A stretch of DNA of 15,249 nucleotides, from the NCBI GenBank assembly GCA_934636425.1, contig CAKUAV010000070.1, forward strand, positions 1 through 15,249, read 5' to 3'. This document shows, one piece after another, positions 8,166 to 15,249 of the stretch. Source of the DNA: an uncultured Clostridia bacterium. Lineage in GTDB: Bacteria; Bacillota; Clostridia; Christensenellales; Aristaeellaceae. Numbering within the stretch: position 1 is the first letter of the stretch; each line of letters starts with the position of its first letter. Position numbers and translations under genes: made by a program. The notes below the pieces were generated by a model. That model had not been told where the DNA came from. It was given only the letters and a program-made list of their open reading frames with translations, and searched no databases.

Positions 8166-8389
8166 CAGCGCGCCCGCGCGCTTCAGACTGTCAAAACCCT
8201 TGGAGAGCTCTGGAAGGCCGAAGCGCTCTCAAGCTTCCAATCGCGCCCGGCGGCGTGTACGGCGGATGCGGGAGGTTTGTTGCGTCCGGAAATCTGAAAG
8301 ATTTTTTGCAAATACTGGCAGTGGGGAGAGCCTGCTCCCCCGTTCAACAGTTTGTCATAACCTTTTTTGACAAGCTGCAGCGCGCCCGC
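8166..8389. repeat. 12-bp direct repeat flanking R copy D
   Basis: CAGCGCGCCCGC occurs at 8166-8177 and exactly again at 8378-8389, 5 nt and 2 nt outside the R copy D boundaries. It looks like a target-site duplication, although the GC-rich sequence makes some chance similarity possible. Confidence 0.55.
8183..8375 (-). repeat. R element copy D (minus)
   Basis: This 193-bp copy on the minus strand starts GCTTGTCAAAAAAGG (8375 leftward) and ends GGGTTTTGACAGTCTGA (8183). Both ends match the other copies well and the middle is diverged. The 3' stem has different bases (TGGAAG/CTTCCA) but a hairpin is still possible at the same place. R copies C and D lie in opposite orientation around the 146-aa gene. 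Confidence 0.75.
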
Positions 8390-8510
8390 ACATTCATGGC
8401 CTGCCATGAGGATGCGGGCAAAGAAGGATTCAGACGCAGCGCATCTCTTCCCGCCATGCGGTGCGCACTGCGCTTCCTCGCCTTCTCTCCCCGGCTTTGC
8501 GCAAAGAGGC
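8378..8510 (-). repeat. E element copy 3, head part (minus)
   Basis: Reading the minus strand from 8510: GCCTCTTTGCGCAAAGCCGGGG, then GAGAAGGCGAGG, GCATGGCGGGAAGAGA, CCTTCTTTGCCC and CTCATGGCAGGCCATG, all aligned in order with E at 14902-14770. It begins 8 nt after the bile salt hydrolase stop codon and is cut short by R copy D. A degenerate tail may continue at 8165-8135. No gene is seen in it. Confidence 0.65.
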
Positions 8511-8518
8511 GTTCCCTC

Positions 8519-9493
8519 TCAGTTCTGCTCAAATATATGCTCGCCGGTGATCATCGGATAGCGCGCCAGCGCGCCGCCGTCCAGATCCTCGCGGCGCATG
8601 TCCACCGCCGTGATCTGATGGTTTTCATATGTCGTATAGTAGTACACGCCGCGCGTGGCATTGCAGCAGGAGGTGTAGATCGTGATCTCGTATTTTCCGT
8701 CCGACACCTCGCAGCAGCCGCGCTGCTGATCGACCGCGCCCAGTATGTGGAAGAACTGGCTCACGCTCTCCGCCTCGCTCTCGCCCGAGACAGCGTTCAT
8801 CCTGACGAACGCCACGCGCGCAAAGCGGGACATAGAACTCAGATCGCCCGGCAGTCCCAGCGCGCCCATGCCGCGGCTGTAGGTCTGAAGCGGCAGCGCC
8901 TGAGCAAAGCGGTTCTCCGGCTGTCTGGGCGACAGGCCGATATAGTTGTTGAGCGCAAACATCTGCTGCTCGAAGGGCGGGTTGTTGGTCAAAACGCCCA
9001 CGGGATTGTCATAGATCTTCAGGCCGTCCTTCACGGATTCGACGGTGATCGCTTCCTGCGCGTCGGCGATGATCCAGTGCAGCTGCGCCGCCGGGAAATG
9101 CGCGCTGAAGCACGTGCCGACCAGATTCATCCGGGAAAGCAGCGCCCGCGCCTCCCGGACGCTCGCGCACTGACACAGCACCCACGGAATGAACTCGAAC
9201 TGCGACACATTGTCCCTGCCGTCCGCGCACTCCGCATAGGCCGCATTGCCGACGAAATTCAGGCCGGCCATGCCCAATCCCTTCTCGTTGGCCGCGTCGT
9301 AATAGAGCGGATAGCCGTCCGCCATATGCGCCATGCCGATCATGGCGTAGTGCGCGTCTCTGCGCCCCGCGTGGCGAAACTCCAGCGGATAGGCGCGCGG
9401 CATGACGACCACTTCCTCGCCATAGGAAAACTCATAGTCCAGCGTCCTGCCGATATAGAAATCCTTCGTCTTATAAGTCGCCGCGGTACACAT
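8519..9493 (-). CDS. bsh: Choloylglycine hydrolase (bile salt hydrolase) family protein
   Basis: This 324-aa N-terminal-nucleophile hydrolase would cleave the amide bond of glycine- or taurine-conjugated bile acids (or of penicillin V in relatives). The start at 9493 gives MCTAATYKTK, putting the nucleophile Cys at position 2 as the family requires after Met removal; GAGGG lies about 11 nt upstream. Other active-site equivalents are visible: R16 and D19 in GRTLDYE, N79 in AGLNF, N170 in GVLTNNP and R223 in SRFARVAF. GLPGD, FFHIL, YTSC and GVYYYTTYENHQI also match clostridial enzymes such as that of Clostridium perfringens (329 aa, from memory). There is no signal peptide, so it is cytoplasmic. 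The gene is monocistronic with its own promoter. Bile salt rather than penicillin preference is likely but not proven. Confidence 0.92.
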   Translation of the reverse strand: MCTAATYKTKDFYIGRTLDYEFSYGEEVVVMPRAYPLEFRHAGRRDAHYAMIGMAHMADGYPLYYDAANEKGLGMAGLNFVGNAAYAECADGRDNVSQFEFIPWVLCQCASVREARALLSRMNLVGTCFSAHFPAAQLHWIIADAQEAITVESVKDGLKIYDNPVGVLTNNPPFEQQMFALNNYIGLSPRQPENRFAQALPLQTYSRGMGALGLPGDLSSMSRFARVAFVRMNAVSGESEAESVSQFFHILGAVDQQRGCCEVSDGKYEITIYTSCCNATRGVYYYTTYENHQITAVDMRREDLDGGALARYPMITGEHIFEQN

Positions 9494-9527
9494 TATTGCA
9501 CGCCCTCTTTCATTATTGTTCTGTTCA

Positions 9528-9556
9528 AGCATACCACTTCGCCCGCAATCCGGCAA
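9528..9556 (-). promoter_or_regulatory. bsh promoter (minus)
   Basis: TTGCCG (9556-9551), a 17-bp spacer and TATGCT (9533-9528) preceded by TGG form an extended -10 promoter. The predicted leader is about 28 nt. No bile-responsive operator can be named from the sequence. Confidence 0.65.
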
Positions 9557-9665
9557 GCGCCTTTACACTTTCATCGCCGAAACGTGCCTTCCCAGCCGCA
9601 TTGCGCGCCCATAGTTTTCGCCATGAGCGCGCGGTTCATGCGGCCTTTGCCGCGCGCAGAACGTC

Positions 9666-9696
9666 AAAAAAGGCCGTCGAGCAATCGACGGCCTTT
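9666..9696 (-). terminator. rplA operon terminator (minus)
   Basis: On the minus strand, a perfect 10-bp stem (AGGCCGTCGA 9694-9685 with TCGACGGCCT 9680-9671), a TTGC loop and a run of six T (9671-9666) end the ribosomal operon 19 nt after the rplA stop. The A run on the other side of the stem is short, so it acts mainly in one direction. Confidence 0.92.
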
Positions 9697-9715
9697 GATA
9701 ACCATTCGCGTTTTA

Positions 9716-10396
9716 TCAGAACTTCAGGGCGTTCAGCTTGATGCCGGGGCCCATGGTGCTGGAGATAACGGCGGAACGGATGTAGGTGCCCTTCGCGGAA
9801 GCGGGCTTCGCCTTGATGACAGCCTCCATCAGTGTGCGCAGGTTCGCGCCCAGCTGCTCCTCGGTGAAGGAAGCCTTGCCCAGGGGGCAGTGGATGATGG
9901 CGGTCTTGTCGACGCGGTACTCGACCTTACCGGCCTTGATGTCGTTGATGGCCTTGGTCAGATCCATCGTGACGGTGCCGGTCTTGGGGTTGGGCATGAG
10001 GCCCTTGGGGCCCAGCACGCGGCCCAGACGGCCGACAACGCCCATCATGTCGGGCGTGGCCACGCAGACGTCGAATCCGAACCAGCCGCCCTGAATCTTG
10101 GCGACCAGATCCTCAGCGCCCACAAAATCGGCGCCGGCGTCCAGAGCTTCCTGAACCTTGGGGCCCTTCGCGAAGACCAGAACGGTCATCTTTTTGCCGG
10201 TGCCATGAGGCAGAACGACAGTGCCGCGAATCTGCTGATCGGCGTGACGGGGGTCAACGCCCATGCGCAGGGAGATCTCAATCGTTTCATCGAACTTGGC
10301 CTTGGCAGTCTGCTTGACGAGGGCAACGGCCTCTTCAGGATCGTACTGCTTCTGGCTGTCGATCAGCTTTGCGCTGTCAGTATATTTCTTTCCCAT
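9716..10396 (-). CDS. rplA: 50S ribosomal protein L1
   Basis: This 226-aa protein is the mobile L1 stalk protein that binds 23S rRNA and moves deacylated tRNA out of the E site; it also represses its own mRNA in many bacteria. Visible are DETIEISLRMGVDPRHADQQIRGTVVLPHGTGK, given here by position (about 36-69), then the hallmark RLGRVLGPKGLMPNPKTGTV (about 123-142) and KAINDIKAGKVEYRVDKTAIIHCPLGK, with a C-terminus ending GIKLNALKF. The start at 10396 has GGAGGA 7 nt upstream. It is the last gene of rpmG-secE-nusG-rplK-rplA, and an L1-site mimic lies directly before its ribosome binding site. rplJ does not follow; a terminator does. Confidence 0.97.
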   Translation of the reverse strand: MGKKYTDSAKLIDSQKQYDPEEAVALVKQTAKAKFDETIEISLRMGVDPRHADQQIRGTVVLPHGTGKKMTVLVFAKGPKVQEALDAGADFVGAEDLVAKIQGGWFGFDVCVATPDMMGVVGRLGRVLGPKGLMPNPKTGTVTMDLTKAINDIKAGKVEYRVDKTAIIHCPLGKASFTEEQLGANLRTLMEAVIKAKPASAKGTYIRSAVISSTMGPGIKLNALKF

Positions 10397-10411
10397 CTAT
10401 ATTTCCTCCTC

Positions 10412-10439
10412 GTGGTCCAAGCGGAATGAATCCTCCCAC
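10412..10439 (-). promoter_or_regulatory. L1 protein binding-site mimic before rplA
   Basis: The minus strand reads GTGGGAGG (10439-10432), a short hairpin segment, then CCAC (10415-10412), directly followed by the rplA ribosome binding site (10409-10404). GTGGGAGG...CCAC is the core of the L1 site in 23S rRNA and in L1-repressed messages. L1 bound here should cover the start of rplA. Naming is inference from this match. Confidence 0.7.
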
Positions 10440-10499
10440 TTGATTCTGGCGCCCGAATAGACCGGGCGGCGGCGCGCTCTTTTACGAGCGAACCGGAAA

Positions 10500-10925
10500 T
10501 CAGTCGACGACAGTAATGCCCATGGAGCGGGCCGTACCGGCGACCATGCTCATCGCGGCCTCAACGGACGCGGCGTTCAGATCGGGCATCTTCAGCTCGG
10601 CAATTTCCTTGACCTGAGCCTTGGTGATCTGGGCGACCTTATCCTTGTTGGGGCGGCCGGACGCGTGCTCAATGCCGCAGGCCTTCTTGATCAGGACGGC
10701 AGCGGGCGGCGTCTTGGTGATGAACGTGAAGGTGCGATCCTGGTAAACGGTGATGACAACCGGGATAACCAGGCCGACCTGCTTGGCGGTACGATCGTTG
10801 AACTCTTTGCAGAATCCGGGAATGTTCACGCCGTGCTGACCCAGCGCAGGACCGATAGGCGGCGCGGGCGTCGCCTTGCCGGCATTGACCTGCAGCTTGA
10901 TGAGCGCAGTTACTTTCTTTGCCAT
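10500..10925 (-). CDS. rplK: 50S ribosomal protein L11
   Basis: This 141-aa protein forms the GTPase-associated centre with 23S rRNA at the base of the L7/L12 stalk. The N-terminal domain shows KLQVNAGKATPAPPIGPALG (about 11-30) and GVNIPGFCKEFNDRT, and the C-terminal RNA-binding domain shows TKTPPAAVLIKKACGI, KVAQITKAQVKEIAELK and MVAGTARSMGITV. The start at 10925 has GGAGG 9 nt upstream. It lies 99 nt after nusG and 103 nt before rplA, and both gaps contain L1-site mimics, so rplK and rplA are probably repressed by free L1. Confidence 0.97.
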   Translation of the reverse strand: MAKKVTALIKLQVNAGKATPAPPIGPALGQHGVNIPGFCKEFNDRTAKQVGLVIPVVITVYQDRTFTFITKTPPAAVLIKKACGIEHASGRPNKDKVAQITKAQVKEIAELKMPDLNAASVEAAMSMVAGTARSMGITVVD

Positions 10926-10949
10926 GGGGGTATCCTCCTCTACTCGTAT

Positions 10950-10987
10950 GTGGTGTAGCGGAACGCGCCTTTGCGCATTCCTCCCAC
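10950..10987 (-). promoter_or_regulatory. L1 protein binding-site mimic before rplK
   Basis: The minus strand reads GTGGGAGG (10987-10980), a hairpin with stem AATGCGC/GCGCGTT and AAAG loop (10979-10962), then CCGCTACACCAC ending at 10950. The outer GTGG/CCAC pairing and the GGGAGG side reproduce the L1 site on 23S rRNA more fully than the copy before rplA. It lies 24 nt before the rplK start codon. Inference from motif. Confidence 0.75.
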
Positions 10988-11024
10988 TCCCCTGAAATCC
11001 CCGAAACGGAGATGTTCAAGCTCG

Positions 11025-11552
11025 TCAGACGCGTACGACCTGATCGTATTCCAGCTCGACCGGCACATCGCGGCCGAACATGGAGACCGTCACGAATATC
11101 TTCTGACCGATCGTGTCGATGTCCGTCACCTTGCCGACATGGTCGACCAATGGGCCGGACAGTACGCGCACATCCTCGCCCACAGCGATGTCCACGGACA
11201 CCGTCGCGCGGGTGAGCATGAATTCGATCTCATTGTCCTTGAGCGGGACGGGATGAGATCCCGGGCCAACGAAGCCGGTCACGCCGCGCGTGTTGCGCAC
11301 GATATACCAGGTTTCGCTGTTCATGATCATTTTCACCAGCACATAGCCGGGGAAAATCTTGCGCTGAATCGTATGGCGCTTGCCATTGCGGATCTCAACG
11401 ACTTCTTCGACAGGAATGCTGACTTCCTGAATCAGGCTCTGGAGACCTTCGTTGTTCTCAACGGATTTCTCGAGATTGGCCTTGACCTTGTTTTCATAGC
11501 CCGAGTAGGTATGCACGACATACCACTGAGCCGTTTCAGCCTTTTCTGACAT
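11025..11552 (-). CDS. nusG: Transcription termination/antitermination factor NusG
   Basis: This 175-aa protein binds RNA polymerase, affects pausing and links transcription to ribosomes or Rho. It has the NGN domain (AQWYVVHTYSGYENKVKANL at about 8-27, then KIFPGYVLVKM and WYIVRNTRGVTGFVG) and a C-terminal KOW domain (GEDVRVLSGPLVDHVGKV and SMFGRDVPVELEYDQVVRV). The start at 11552 has GGAG about 10 nt upstream. It follows secE by 18 nt, the normal secE-nusG pairing. Confidence 0.97.
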   Translation of the reverse strand: MSEKAETAQWYVVHTYSGYENKVKANLEKSVENNEGLQSLIQEVSIPVEEVVEIRNGKRHTIQRKIFPGYVLVKMIMNSETWYIVRNTRGVTGFVGPGSHPVPLKDNEIEFMLTRATVSVDIAVGEDVRVLSGPLVDHVGKVTDIDTIGQKIFVTVSMFGRDVPVELEYDQVVRV

Positions 11553-11570
11553 ATTGCCACTCCAACCCTA

Positions 11571-11825
11571 TCAGCGGGTAATCAGCTTGACGAGCGCGCC
11601 GGCGCCGGCATCGATCGCAAAGATCACGATGCCCATCGCCACCATGAACGCCAGAACAACCACGGAGTAGTTGACCAGTTCACTGCGCTGCGGCCAGGTT
11701 ACCTTCTTGAGTTCGGCATACATCTCTTTGAAGCTGCGAGCGATACGGACTCCCAGGTTCTTAAAGAATCTGCCCACCTTGCCGATAAAGTTCACTTTCT
11801 TGGCAGCCTCTTCCTTCTTGGCCAT
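11571..11825 (-). CDS. secE: Preprotein translocase subunit SecE
   Basis: This 84-aa protein is the small, essential SecYEG subunit that clamps SecY in the membrane. It has a basic N-terminal stretch, the conserved amphipathic segment FKEMYAELKKVTWPQRSEL (about 33-51) and one membrane helix (about 55-77, VVVLAFMVAMGIVIFAI), as in short Gram-positive SecE. The start is placed at ATG 11825, with AAGGA about 10 nt upstream; a GTG at 11834 is too close to that site. It lies 40 nt after rpmG, with no tRNA-Trp between them. Confidence 0.95.
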   Translation of the reverse strand: MAKKEEAAKKVNFIGKVGRFFKNLGVRIARSFKEMYAELKKVTWPQRSELVNYSVVVLAFMVAMGIVIFAIDAGAGALVKLITR

Positions 11826-11865
11826 GCGATTCACATCCTTGCAGCTTATTCGGCCTGTGCGATCC

Positions 11866-12027
11866 TTACTTCGTTTCCTTGTGAGCGGTATGCTTCTTGC
11901 AGAAGCGGCAATACTTGTTCATCTCAAGGCGATCGGGATCGTTCTTCTTGTTCTTGATGGTATTGTAATTGCGCTGCTTGCACTCGGTGCAGGACAGCGT
12001 AATCTTAACACGCTTATCGGATGCCAT
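11866..12027 (-). CDS. rpmG: 50S ribosomal protein L33 (zinc-binding form)
   Basis: This 53-aa protein reads MASDKRVKITLSCTECKQR... and ends HTAHKETK. Two Cys pairs, C13-x2-C16 and C40-x2-C43, form a zinc ribbon, so this is the C+ form whose zinc-free paralogue often replaces it in zinc shortage. YNTIKNKKNDPDRLEMNKYC is the typical core. The start at 12027 has GGAGGT 7 nt upstream. It is the first gene of the operon running to rplA, the usual order in Firmicutes. Confidence 0.96.
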   Translation of the reverse strand: MASDKRVKITLSCTECKQRNYNTIKNKKNDPDRLEMNKYCRFCKKHTAHKETK

Positions 12028-12083
12028 CTGCGACACCTCCTATTGAAAAGTATGAGAAATAAGCCCCTTGAACACGCCTTACT

Positions 12084-12112
12084 ACTTTATCATATTCCGG
12101 CCTTTTTGTCAA
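12084..12112 (-). promoter_or_regulatory. rpmG-secE-nusG-rplK-rplA promoter (minus)
   Basis: A perfect TTGACA (12112-12107), a 17-bp spacer and TAAAGT (12089-12084) give a start near 12077 and a 50-nt leader. No clear terminator separates this promoter from the gene upstream (stop at 12157), so some read-through is possible. Confidence 0.82.
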
Positions 12113-12156
12113 TCCATTTGGAAAATTTCCTGCATAAATAACATTGGAAATCTTCC

Positions 12157-13326
12157 TCACTCCGTCAGCGTAAAGTCGTACAGCCGCCATTCGTCGCCCT
12201 GACGCACAAAGAGCAGCTCGTAGGCCGTGGGATAGATCTCCGGATCGGCCTTGCGATACTTGATCTGATAGTCATAGTGCGCCTCGACAGAGAAGCAGTC
12301 GTCCGCATAGCTGATGTAGTGATCGATGCGCATATTGAGGAAATCATAGCCGGTGTGCTTGGCCACCCAGTCGCTGTCATAGGCGTCTATGTACTTTGCG
12401 GCCGGCGAATCGGTCACGACGCATTCGCGCTTGAAGCGATAGTCCTTGTAGTCGTTGGTCATGGAGCAGGACATCTTCCGAACGGTCTCGATGATGCGCT
12501 CCTCGTTGACGCTGAGCTCCTCGTCGTCGTAGTTGAAGGCGGCGGTGTAATCGCGGCCATTCTGCGTCACGGCGTTCTCATTGCCGCGCCAGTCGGTCAC
12601 GCGCACGTCCTGCACGCCGAAATAGCGCGAAAACGCGTACACCTTCGCCGTGGGCACCTTCGCGTCGCCCGGCAGCTTGAGCGAGACGGTGAACAGGGGA
12701 ATGTTGTCCTCGGTCACGCTGCCCTCGTCCAGCGTCACGCCGTCCACAGTGACCGTAGAGCGCGAGGGCGCCTTCACGGTGTATGTGGACGCGGCGAGCA
12801 CATAGAGCTTCACATCGTCCAGCGTCCACTGCCTGAAGCCGCTTTCATCGCTCTCGGCGCTCTGGCGCAGCGTAAAATCGCCGATCTTGCTGCCGTCCGC
12901 CTTGACGACGTAGAGCTTTGTGTCGGCCTCGGTGCTGTAGCCCTCGCTCCATGTGATTTCCTTGCCGGCCAGCAGATCGGTCATATAGCGGACGTACTGC
13001 TCGCGCGTCTCGTGCTGCGCGGCGAAAGCCGACTGATCCTCCCAGTCGAACAGCGCCGCGTAATCCCGCTGCGTGAACATCTGCGCGGCGGCCTCGGCGG
13101 CATACTTGGGCTGAGAGGCCTCGTAGCCCTCCATGCTGGCGCGCAGCCTGCCCTTGCCCACATTCACGGCGATCACCGCCGCGATGATGACCAGCGCATA
13201 GATGCTGTAGAATATGGCCGTATGGATCTTGCGCCGCTTGCGGCGACGCGCCTTGGCCGTGATGCGCTTCGGTTCGGAAGACGCTTTCTTTGCGGCCTTG
13301 ACCGCGGTCTTTTCAGAATCCTTCAT
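12157..13326 (-). CDS. Membrane-anchored protein of unknown function
   Basis: This 389-aa protein has a strongly basic cytoplasmic N-terminus (KAAKKASSEPKRITAKARRR region), one membrane helix (about 35-57, IFYSIYALVIIAAVIAVNVG) and a large outside domain. That domain starts with a helical region (about 70-130) and continues as mainly beta segments (STVTVDGVTLDEGSV, PTAKVYAFSRYFGV), ending with WRLYDFTLTE, a tail seen in NTF2-like or SnoaL-like folds. No catalytic motif is recognised. The start at 13326 has GGAGG about 7 nt upstream. The gene follows the NAGPA-domain gene after 13 nt, so the two are co-transcribed. Both share the N-terminal motif SEKTAVK, suggesting a common origin for their cytoplasmic tails. 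A cell-envelope role is inferred from topology and neighbour only. Confidence 0.78.
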   Translation of the reverse strand: MKDSEKTAVKAAKKASSEPKRITAKARRRKRRKIHTAIFYSIYALVIIAAVIAVNVGKGRLRASMEGYEASQPKYAAEAAAQMFTQRDYAALFDWEDQSAFAAQHETREQYVRYMTDLLAGKEITWSEGYSTEADTKLYVVKADGSKIGDFTLRQSAESDESGFRQWTLDDVKLYVLAASTYTVKAPSRSTVTVDGVTLDEGSVTEDNIPLFTVSLKLPGDAKVPTAKVYAFSRYFGVQDVRVTDWRGNENAVTQNGRDYTAAFNYDDEELSVNEERIIETVRKMSCSMTNDYKDYRFKRECVVTDSPAAKYIDAYDSDWVAKHTGYDFLNMRIDHYISYADDCFSVEAHYDYQIKYRKADPEIYPTAYELLFVRQGDEWRLYDFTLTE

Positions 13327-13339
13327 AGCGCGCCTCCTC

Positions 13340-14518
13340 TCACTGAACGACGAACGTCGTCGGAATGCGGCGCGATCCCGTCACGGCCACGCCGTCGTTG
13401 AGAATCTCGCCCTCATAGACCATGTTCGACGATGAGCCGCCGTCCAGATTGCAGGCGTTGACCGCGCCGTAGCGCACCATGACGTCGACCAGATCGGCCA
13501 TGCTCGCACCCAGGCTGTTGACCTGGCGGCCGTCTATGACCAGCATGAGCACCGCGCCGTCCGCGCGCTGGCCGATGGCCGTGCGGGGATTGAGGCCGGA
13601 GCTGACGCCCTCGAACTTGGAGGGCTCGCCATTGACGACGAGCGCCGGCCCGAAGGAGACCGCGTCGCGCAGTCCCATTTCCTTGGCCTTGGCCTTTGTG
13701 AACTTGCCCACGACCAGTATGTTGTTGCTGTCAAAGCCCACTGTGGTGTGCTCCGCGCCGCCCTGAGAGTTGCAGATCTTGCCGTCCGAAATGGTCAGTC
13801 CGCTGGGCATGCCGCCGTTGCCGGTTCCGCCGCTGTCGGCAAACGCGCCGCCGTTGATCGCCGCCACGGCGCTGTATTTTTCGGCGATTTCGTCGATGTG
13901 CATGCCGCCGCGCCCCTCCGAGAAGCTGTCGCTGGACACGCCCACCTTCACGCGCGAGGGATCCTTGACGATCAGCATCCAGCCCTTGTATGTCGCGCCG
14001 GTCACCGTCTCCACGGTGATGTCGTCCTCTTTGGGCGCGGGCGTTTCGCCGGCTTTGACCGGCTCGGGCGTCTCGATGACGATCAGGCTGGTATTGGTCT
14101 CCTCCTCGCTCTCGATCAGGCGGTTGCGGTTCTTGATGGTCTCCACTTCATCGGCCGAATAGTACAGATACGGCACGAACTTGCCGGCGCTGCTTTCGAG
14201 CAGAGAAATGGTCAGTATGTCGCCCGCCGTCTGCGACGGGCCCTTGAAGATCTCGCCGAGCAGCTCATAGGCGCCGAACACAATCAGCGCAATGAGCGTA
14301 AACAGGCTCAAAAGCACGCGCCGCACAACGCGGGCTATCGTCCTGCGCCGGCGCTTCTTCAGTTTTTCCGCTTTCGTCAGCTTGACAGCCGTCTTTTCAG
14401 ACGCGCTGCGCGTCCGCTTTTTATCCTGTGTACTCTTTTTGCCCTTCGCCGCGCTTTTGCCGCCCGAAGAGCCGCTCTTCTTTTTCTTTCTGACCGTTTC
14501 CGTGTCCTTCTGGCTCAT
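13340..14518 (-). CDS. Membrane-anchored phosphodiester glycosidase (NAGPA) domain protein
   Basis: This 392-aa protein has a Lys/Ser/Arg-rich cytoplasmic tail (1-65), one membrane helix (about 67-87), a linker with low-complexity PEPVKAGETPAPKED (about 151-165) and a C-terminal NAGPA domain (about 175-392). Domain marks are AINGGAF (220-226), FGPALVVNGEP (289-299), LNPRTAIG (309-316), DGR (329-331) and NLDGGSSS (357-364). The family includes human N-acetylglucosamine-1-phosphodiester glycosidase and bacterial envelope or exopolysaccharide proteins, so an extracellular glycan or cell-wall substrate is likely. The start at 14518 has GGGAGG 6 nt upstream; an ATG at 14524 abuts that site and is too close. 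It is the first gene of a two-gene unit with a promoter at 14593-14621. Confidence 0.9.
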   Translation of the reverse strand: MSQKDTETVRKKKKSGSSGGKSAAKGKKSTQDKKRTRSASEKTAVKLTKAEKLKKRRRRTIARVVRRVLLSLFTLIALIVFGAYELLGEIFKGPSQTAGDILTISLLESSAGKFVPYLYYSADEVETIKNRNRLIESEEETNTSLIVIETPEPVKAGETPAPKEDDITVETVTGATYKGWMLIVKDPSRVKVGVSSDSFSEGRGGMHIDEIAEKYSAVAAINGGAFADSGGTGNGGMPSGLTISDGKICNSQGGAEHTTVGFDSNNILVVGKFTKAKAKEMGLRDAVSFGPALVVNGEPSKFEGVSSGLNPRTAIGQRADGAVLMLVIDGRQVNSLGASMADLVDVMVRYGAVNACNLDGGSSSNMVYEGEILNDGVAVTGSRRIPTTFVVQ

Positions 14519-14592
14519 GCCCATCCTCCCCGCTGCCGGCCGCAGTGTGCTTTGGAAGTTTCAATGCGCGGGCGCTTTCTCCCGGCGCGTGT

Positions 14593-14621
14593 ATCATAAA
14601 GAATAAAGCCGAATGCGCCAA
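14593..14621 (-). promoter_or_regulatory. Promoter of the membrane-protein pair (minus)
   Basis: TTGGCG (14621-14616), a 17-bp spacer and TATGAT (14598-14593) precede the NAGPA-domain gene with a leader of about 70 nt. The -35 box is weak, so this is a moderate call. Confidence 0.55.
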
Positions 14622-14723
14622 AGTCGATCGCCGTTTCGAGCGTGCCCCAACGGCCCGCACTGCTTTTCAGATCGAGCGCTGCCCTGAATCCAGTCTGGAA
14701 ATCTGCTTTCAGGCGCTCTTTTT

Positions 14724-14902
14724 GGTTCTTCACGGAATCCCGGGGGGCGTGCAAGTCCATAGCGGCAGCAGATAACATGGCCTCGCCATGGGAGAGGGGG
14801 ACAAAGAAGGAAATATGCGTGCTTAGCGGCGCAGTCTTTCCTTCCATGCTCTTTGAGTATCTCTGCCGCGCCTTGCTTTCCCCAGCTTTTTCGCAAAGAG
14901 CC
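14724..14902 (-). repeat. E element copy 2, uninterrupted (minus)
   Basis: On the minus strand this 179-bp element runs from GGCTCTTTGCGAAAAAGCTGG (14902 leftward, first bases of the end) to GGATTCCGTGAAGAACC (ending 14724). The two ends are imperfect inverted repeats: GGCTCTTTGCGAA against GGTTCTTCACGGAA. Inside are GCATGGAAGGAAAGA, the hairpin CCATGGCGAGGCCATG and ATCTGCTGCCGCTATGGACTT. It is the reference for E copies 1 and 3. It lies 3' of tuf and in the same direction. Together with the flanks it fills the 520-bp gap between the NAGPA gene and tuf; no gene is supported there. Confidence 0.75.
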
Positions 14903-15032
14903 TCTTTCTTGGAAACGCAGCGGCTGAATCCTGCGATTTTGAGCGCCGCGCCCCGACGAAAAAGCCGCTTCCGCGCCCCGATGCGTTCCCGGCGCGCAAT
15001 GCGCCCGCCGCCGGAGAAAAGCCCGTATGCAA

Positions 15033-15069
15033 ATGCAAGTTCCATACCGAAAAGGCATGGAACTTGCAT
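15033..15069 (-). terminator. Long hairpin downstream of tuf
   Basis: A perfect 13-bp inverted repeat (ATGCAAGTTCCAT at 15033-15045 with ATGGAACTTGCAT at 15057-15069) is extended by two G-C pairs after one mismatch, around a GAAAA-type loop. It begins about 73 nt after the tuf stop. No T run follows on the minus strand, so it may be a processing or RNA-stability hairpin rather than a true terminator. Confidence 0.5.
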
Positions 15070-15141
15070 GAATGCTGAAACATCAGGCCGCGAAGCTCAT
15101 CCGTTCAAAGCATCGCTCTTTTCGGAATCGCCCGCCTGTGA

Positions 15142-15249
15142 TTAGCCCAGGATCTTGGTGACAACGCCGGAACCAACGGTGCGGCCGCCTTCACGGATAG
15201 CGAAGCGCAGGCCTTCCTCGCAGGCGATGGGGGTGATCAGGGTGATCTC
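15142..15249 (-). CDS. tuf: Elongation factor Tu, C-terminal end (partial)
   Basis: The last 35 residues and stop codon of EF-Tu are present: EITLITPIACEEGLRF followed by AIREGGRTVGSGVVTKILG, the invariant C-terminus of the third beta-barrel domain. EF-Tu carries aminoacyl-tRNA to the ribosome. The gene continues beyond the right edge on the minus strand. In Firmicutes tuf can lie upstream of rpmG-secE-nusG; here the same orientation is kept but two membrane-protein genes lie between. Confidence 0.97.
   Translation of the reverse strand, partial: EITLITPIACEEGLRFAIREGGRTVGSGVVTKILG

Overview
The window looks like chromosomal DNA from a GC-rich, low-oxygen gut-type Firmicute (class Clostridia; genus not determinable by eye). 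The grounds are strong GGAGG-type ribosome binding sites, TTGNNN-17-TATAAT promoters, a C+ (zinc) type ribosomal protein L33, a clostridial-type choloylglycine (bile salt) hydrolase, a DegV lipid-binding protein and U-rich hairpin terminators.

Layout. 201-1043 (+) is a DegV-family gene with its own promoter and terminator. 1050-1955 has no gene: it holds three near-identical terminators alternating with two copies of a repeat I call R, then a 402-bp block bounded by long inverted repeats (F). 2014-3948 (-) and 4114-6030 (+) are two divergent, distantly paralogous proteins of about 640 aa that look like cytoplasmic glycoside hydrolases. They share a 165-bp region with back-to-back promoters. 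6032-7230 (+) is a complete rplJ-rplL unit: extended -10 promoter, L10 leader, L10, L7/L12 and a strong terminator. 7235-8510 is rich in repeats: two copies of a short element E, each associated with an R copy, around a small conserved clostridial gene of unknown function (7680-8120, -). 8519-9493 (-) is the bile salt hydrolase. 9666-12112 (-) is a complete rpmG-secE-nusG-rplK-rplA operon with promoter, terminator and an L1-binding-site mimic before each of rplK and rplA. 12157-14518 (-) is a two-gene unit of membrane-anchored proteins, one with a phosphodiester glycosidase (NAGPA) domain. An uninterrupted E copy and a long hairpin follow, and the window ends in the 3' end of tuf (-).

Together this is a rearranged translation/transcription locus. 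The usual bacterial order (tuf) rpmG-secE-nusG-rplKA-rplJL-rpoBC is broken. rplJL points the opposite way from rplKA about 2.5 kb away, rpoB does not follow rplL, and two membrane-protein genes lie between tuf and rpmG. Short non-coding elements sit at the gene ends, next to the places where the order is broken.

The strongest unusual signals are the short E element, which has terminal inverted repeats and is interrupted by R in one copy (uninterrupted copy 179 bp; interrupted copy 178 bp once R is removed); a 12-bp direct repeat flanking another R copy; the doubled L1 control sites; and the divergent hydrolase paralogues. No CRISPR array, tRNA, rRNA or transposase gene was seen.
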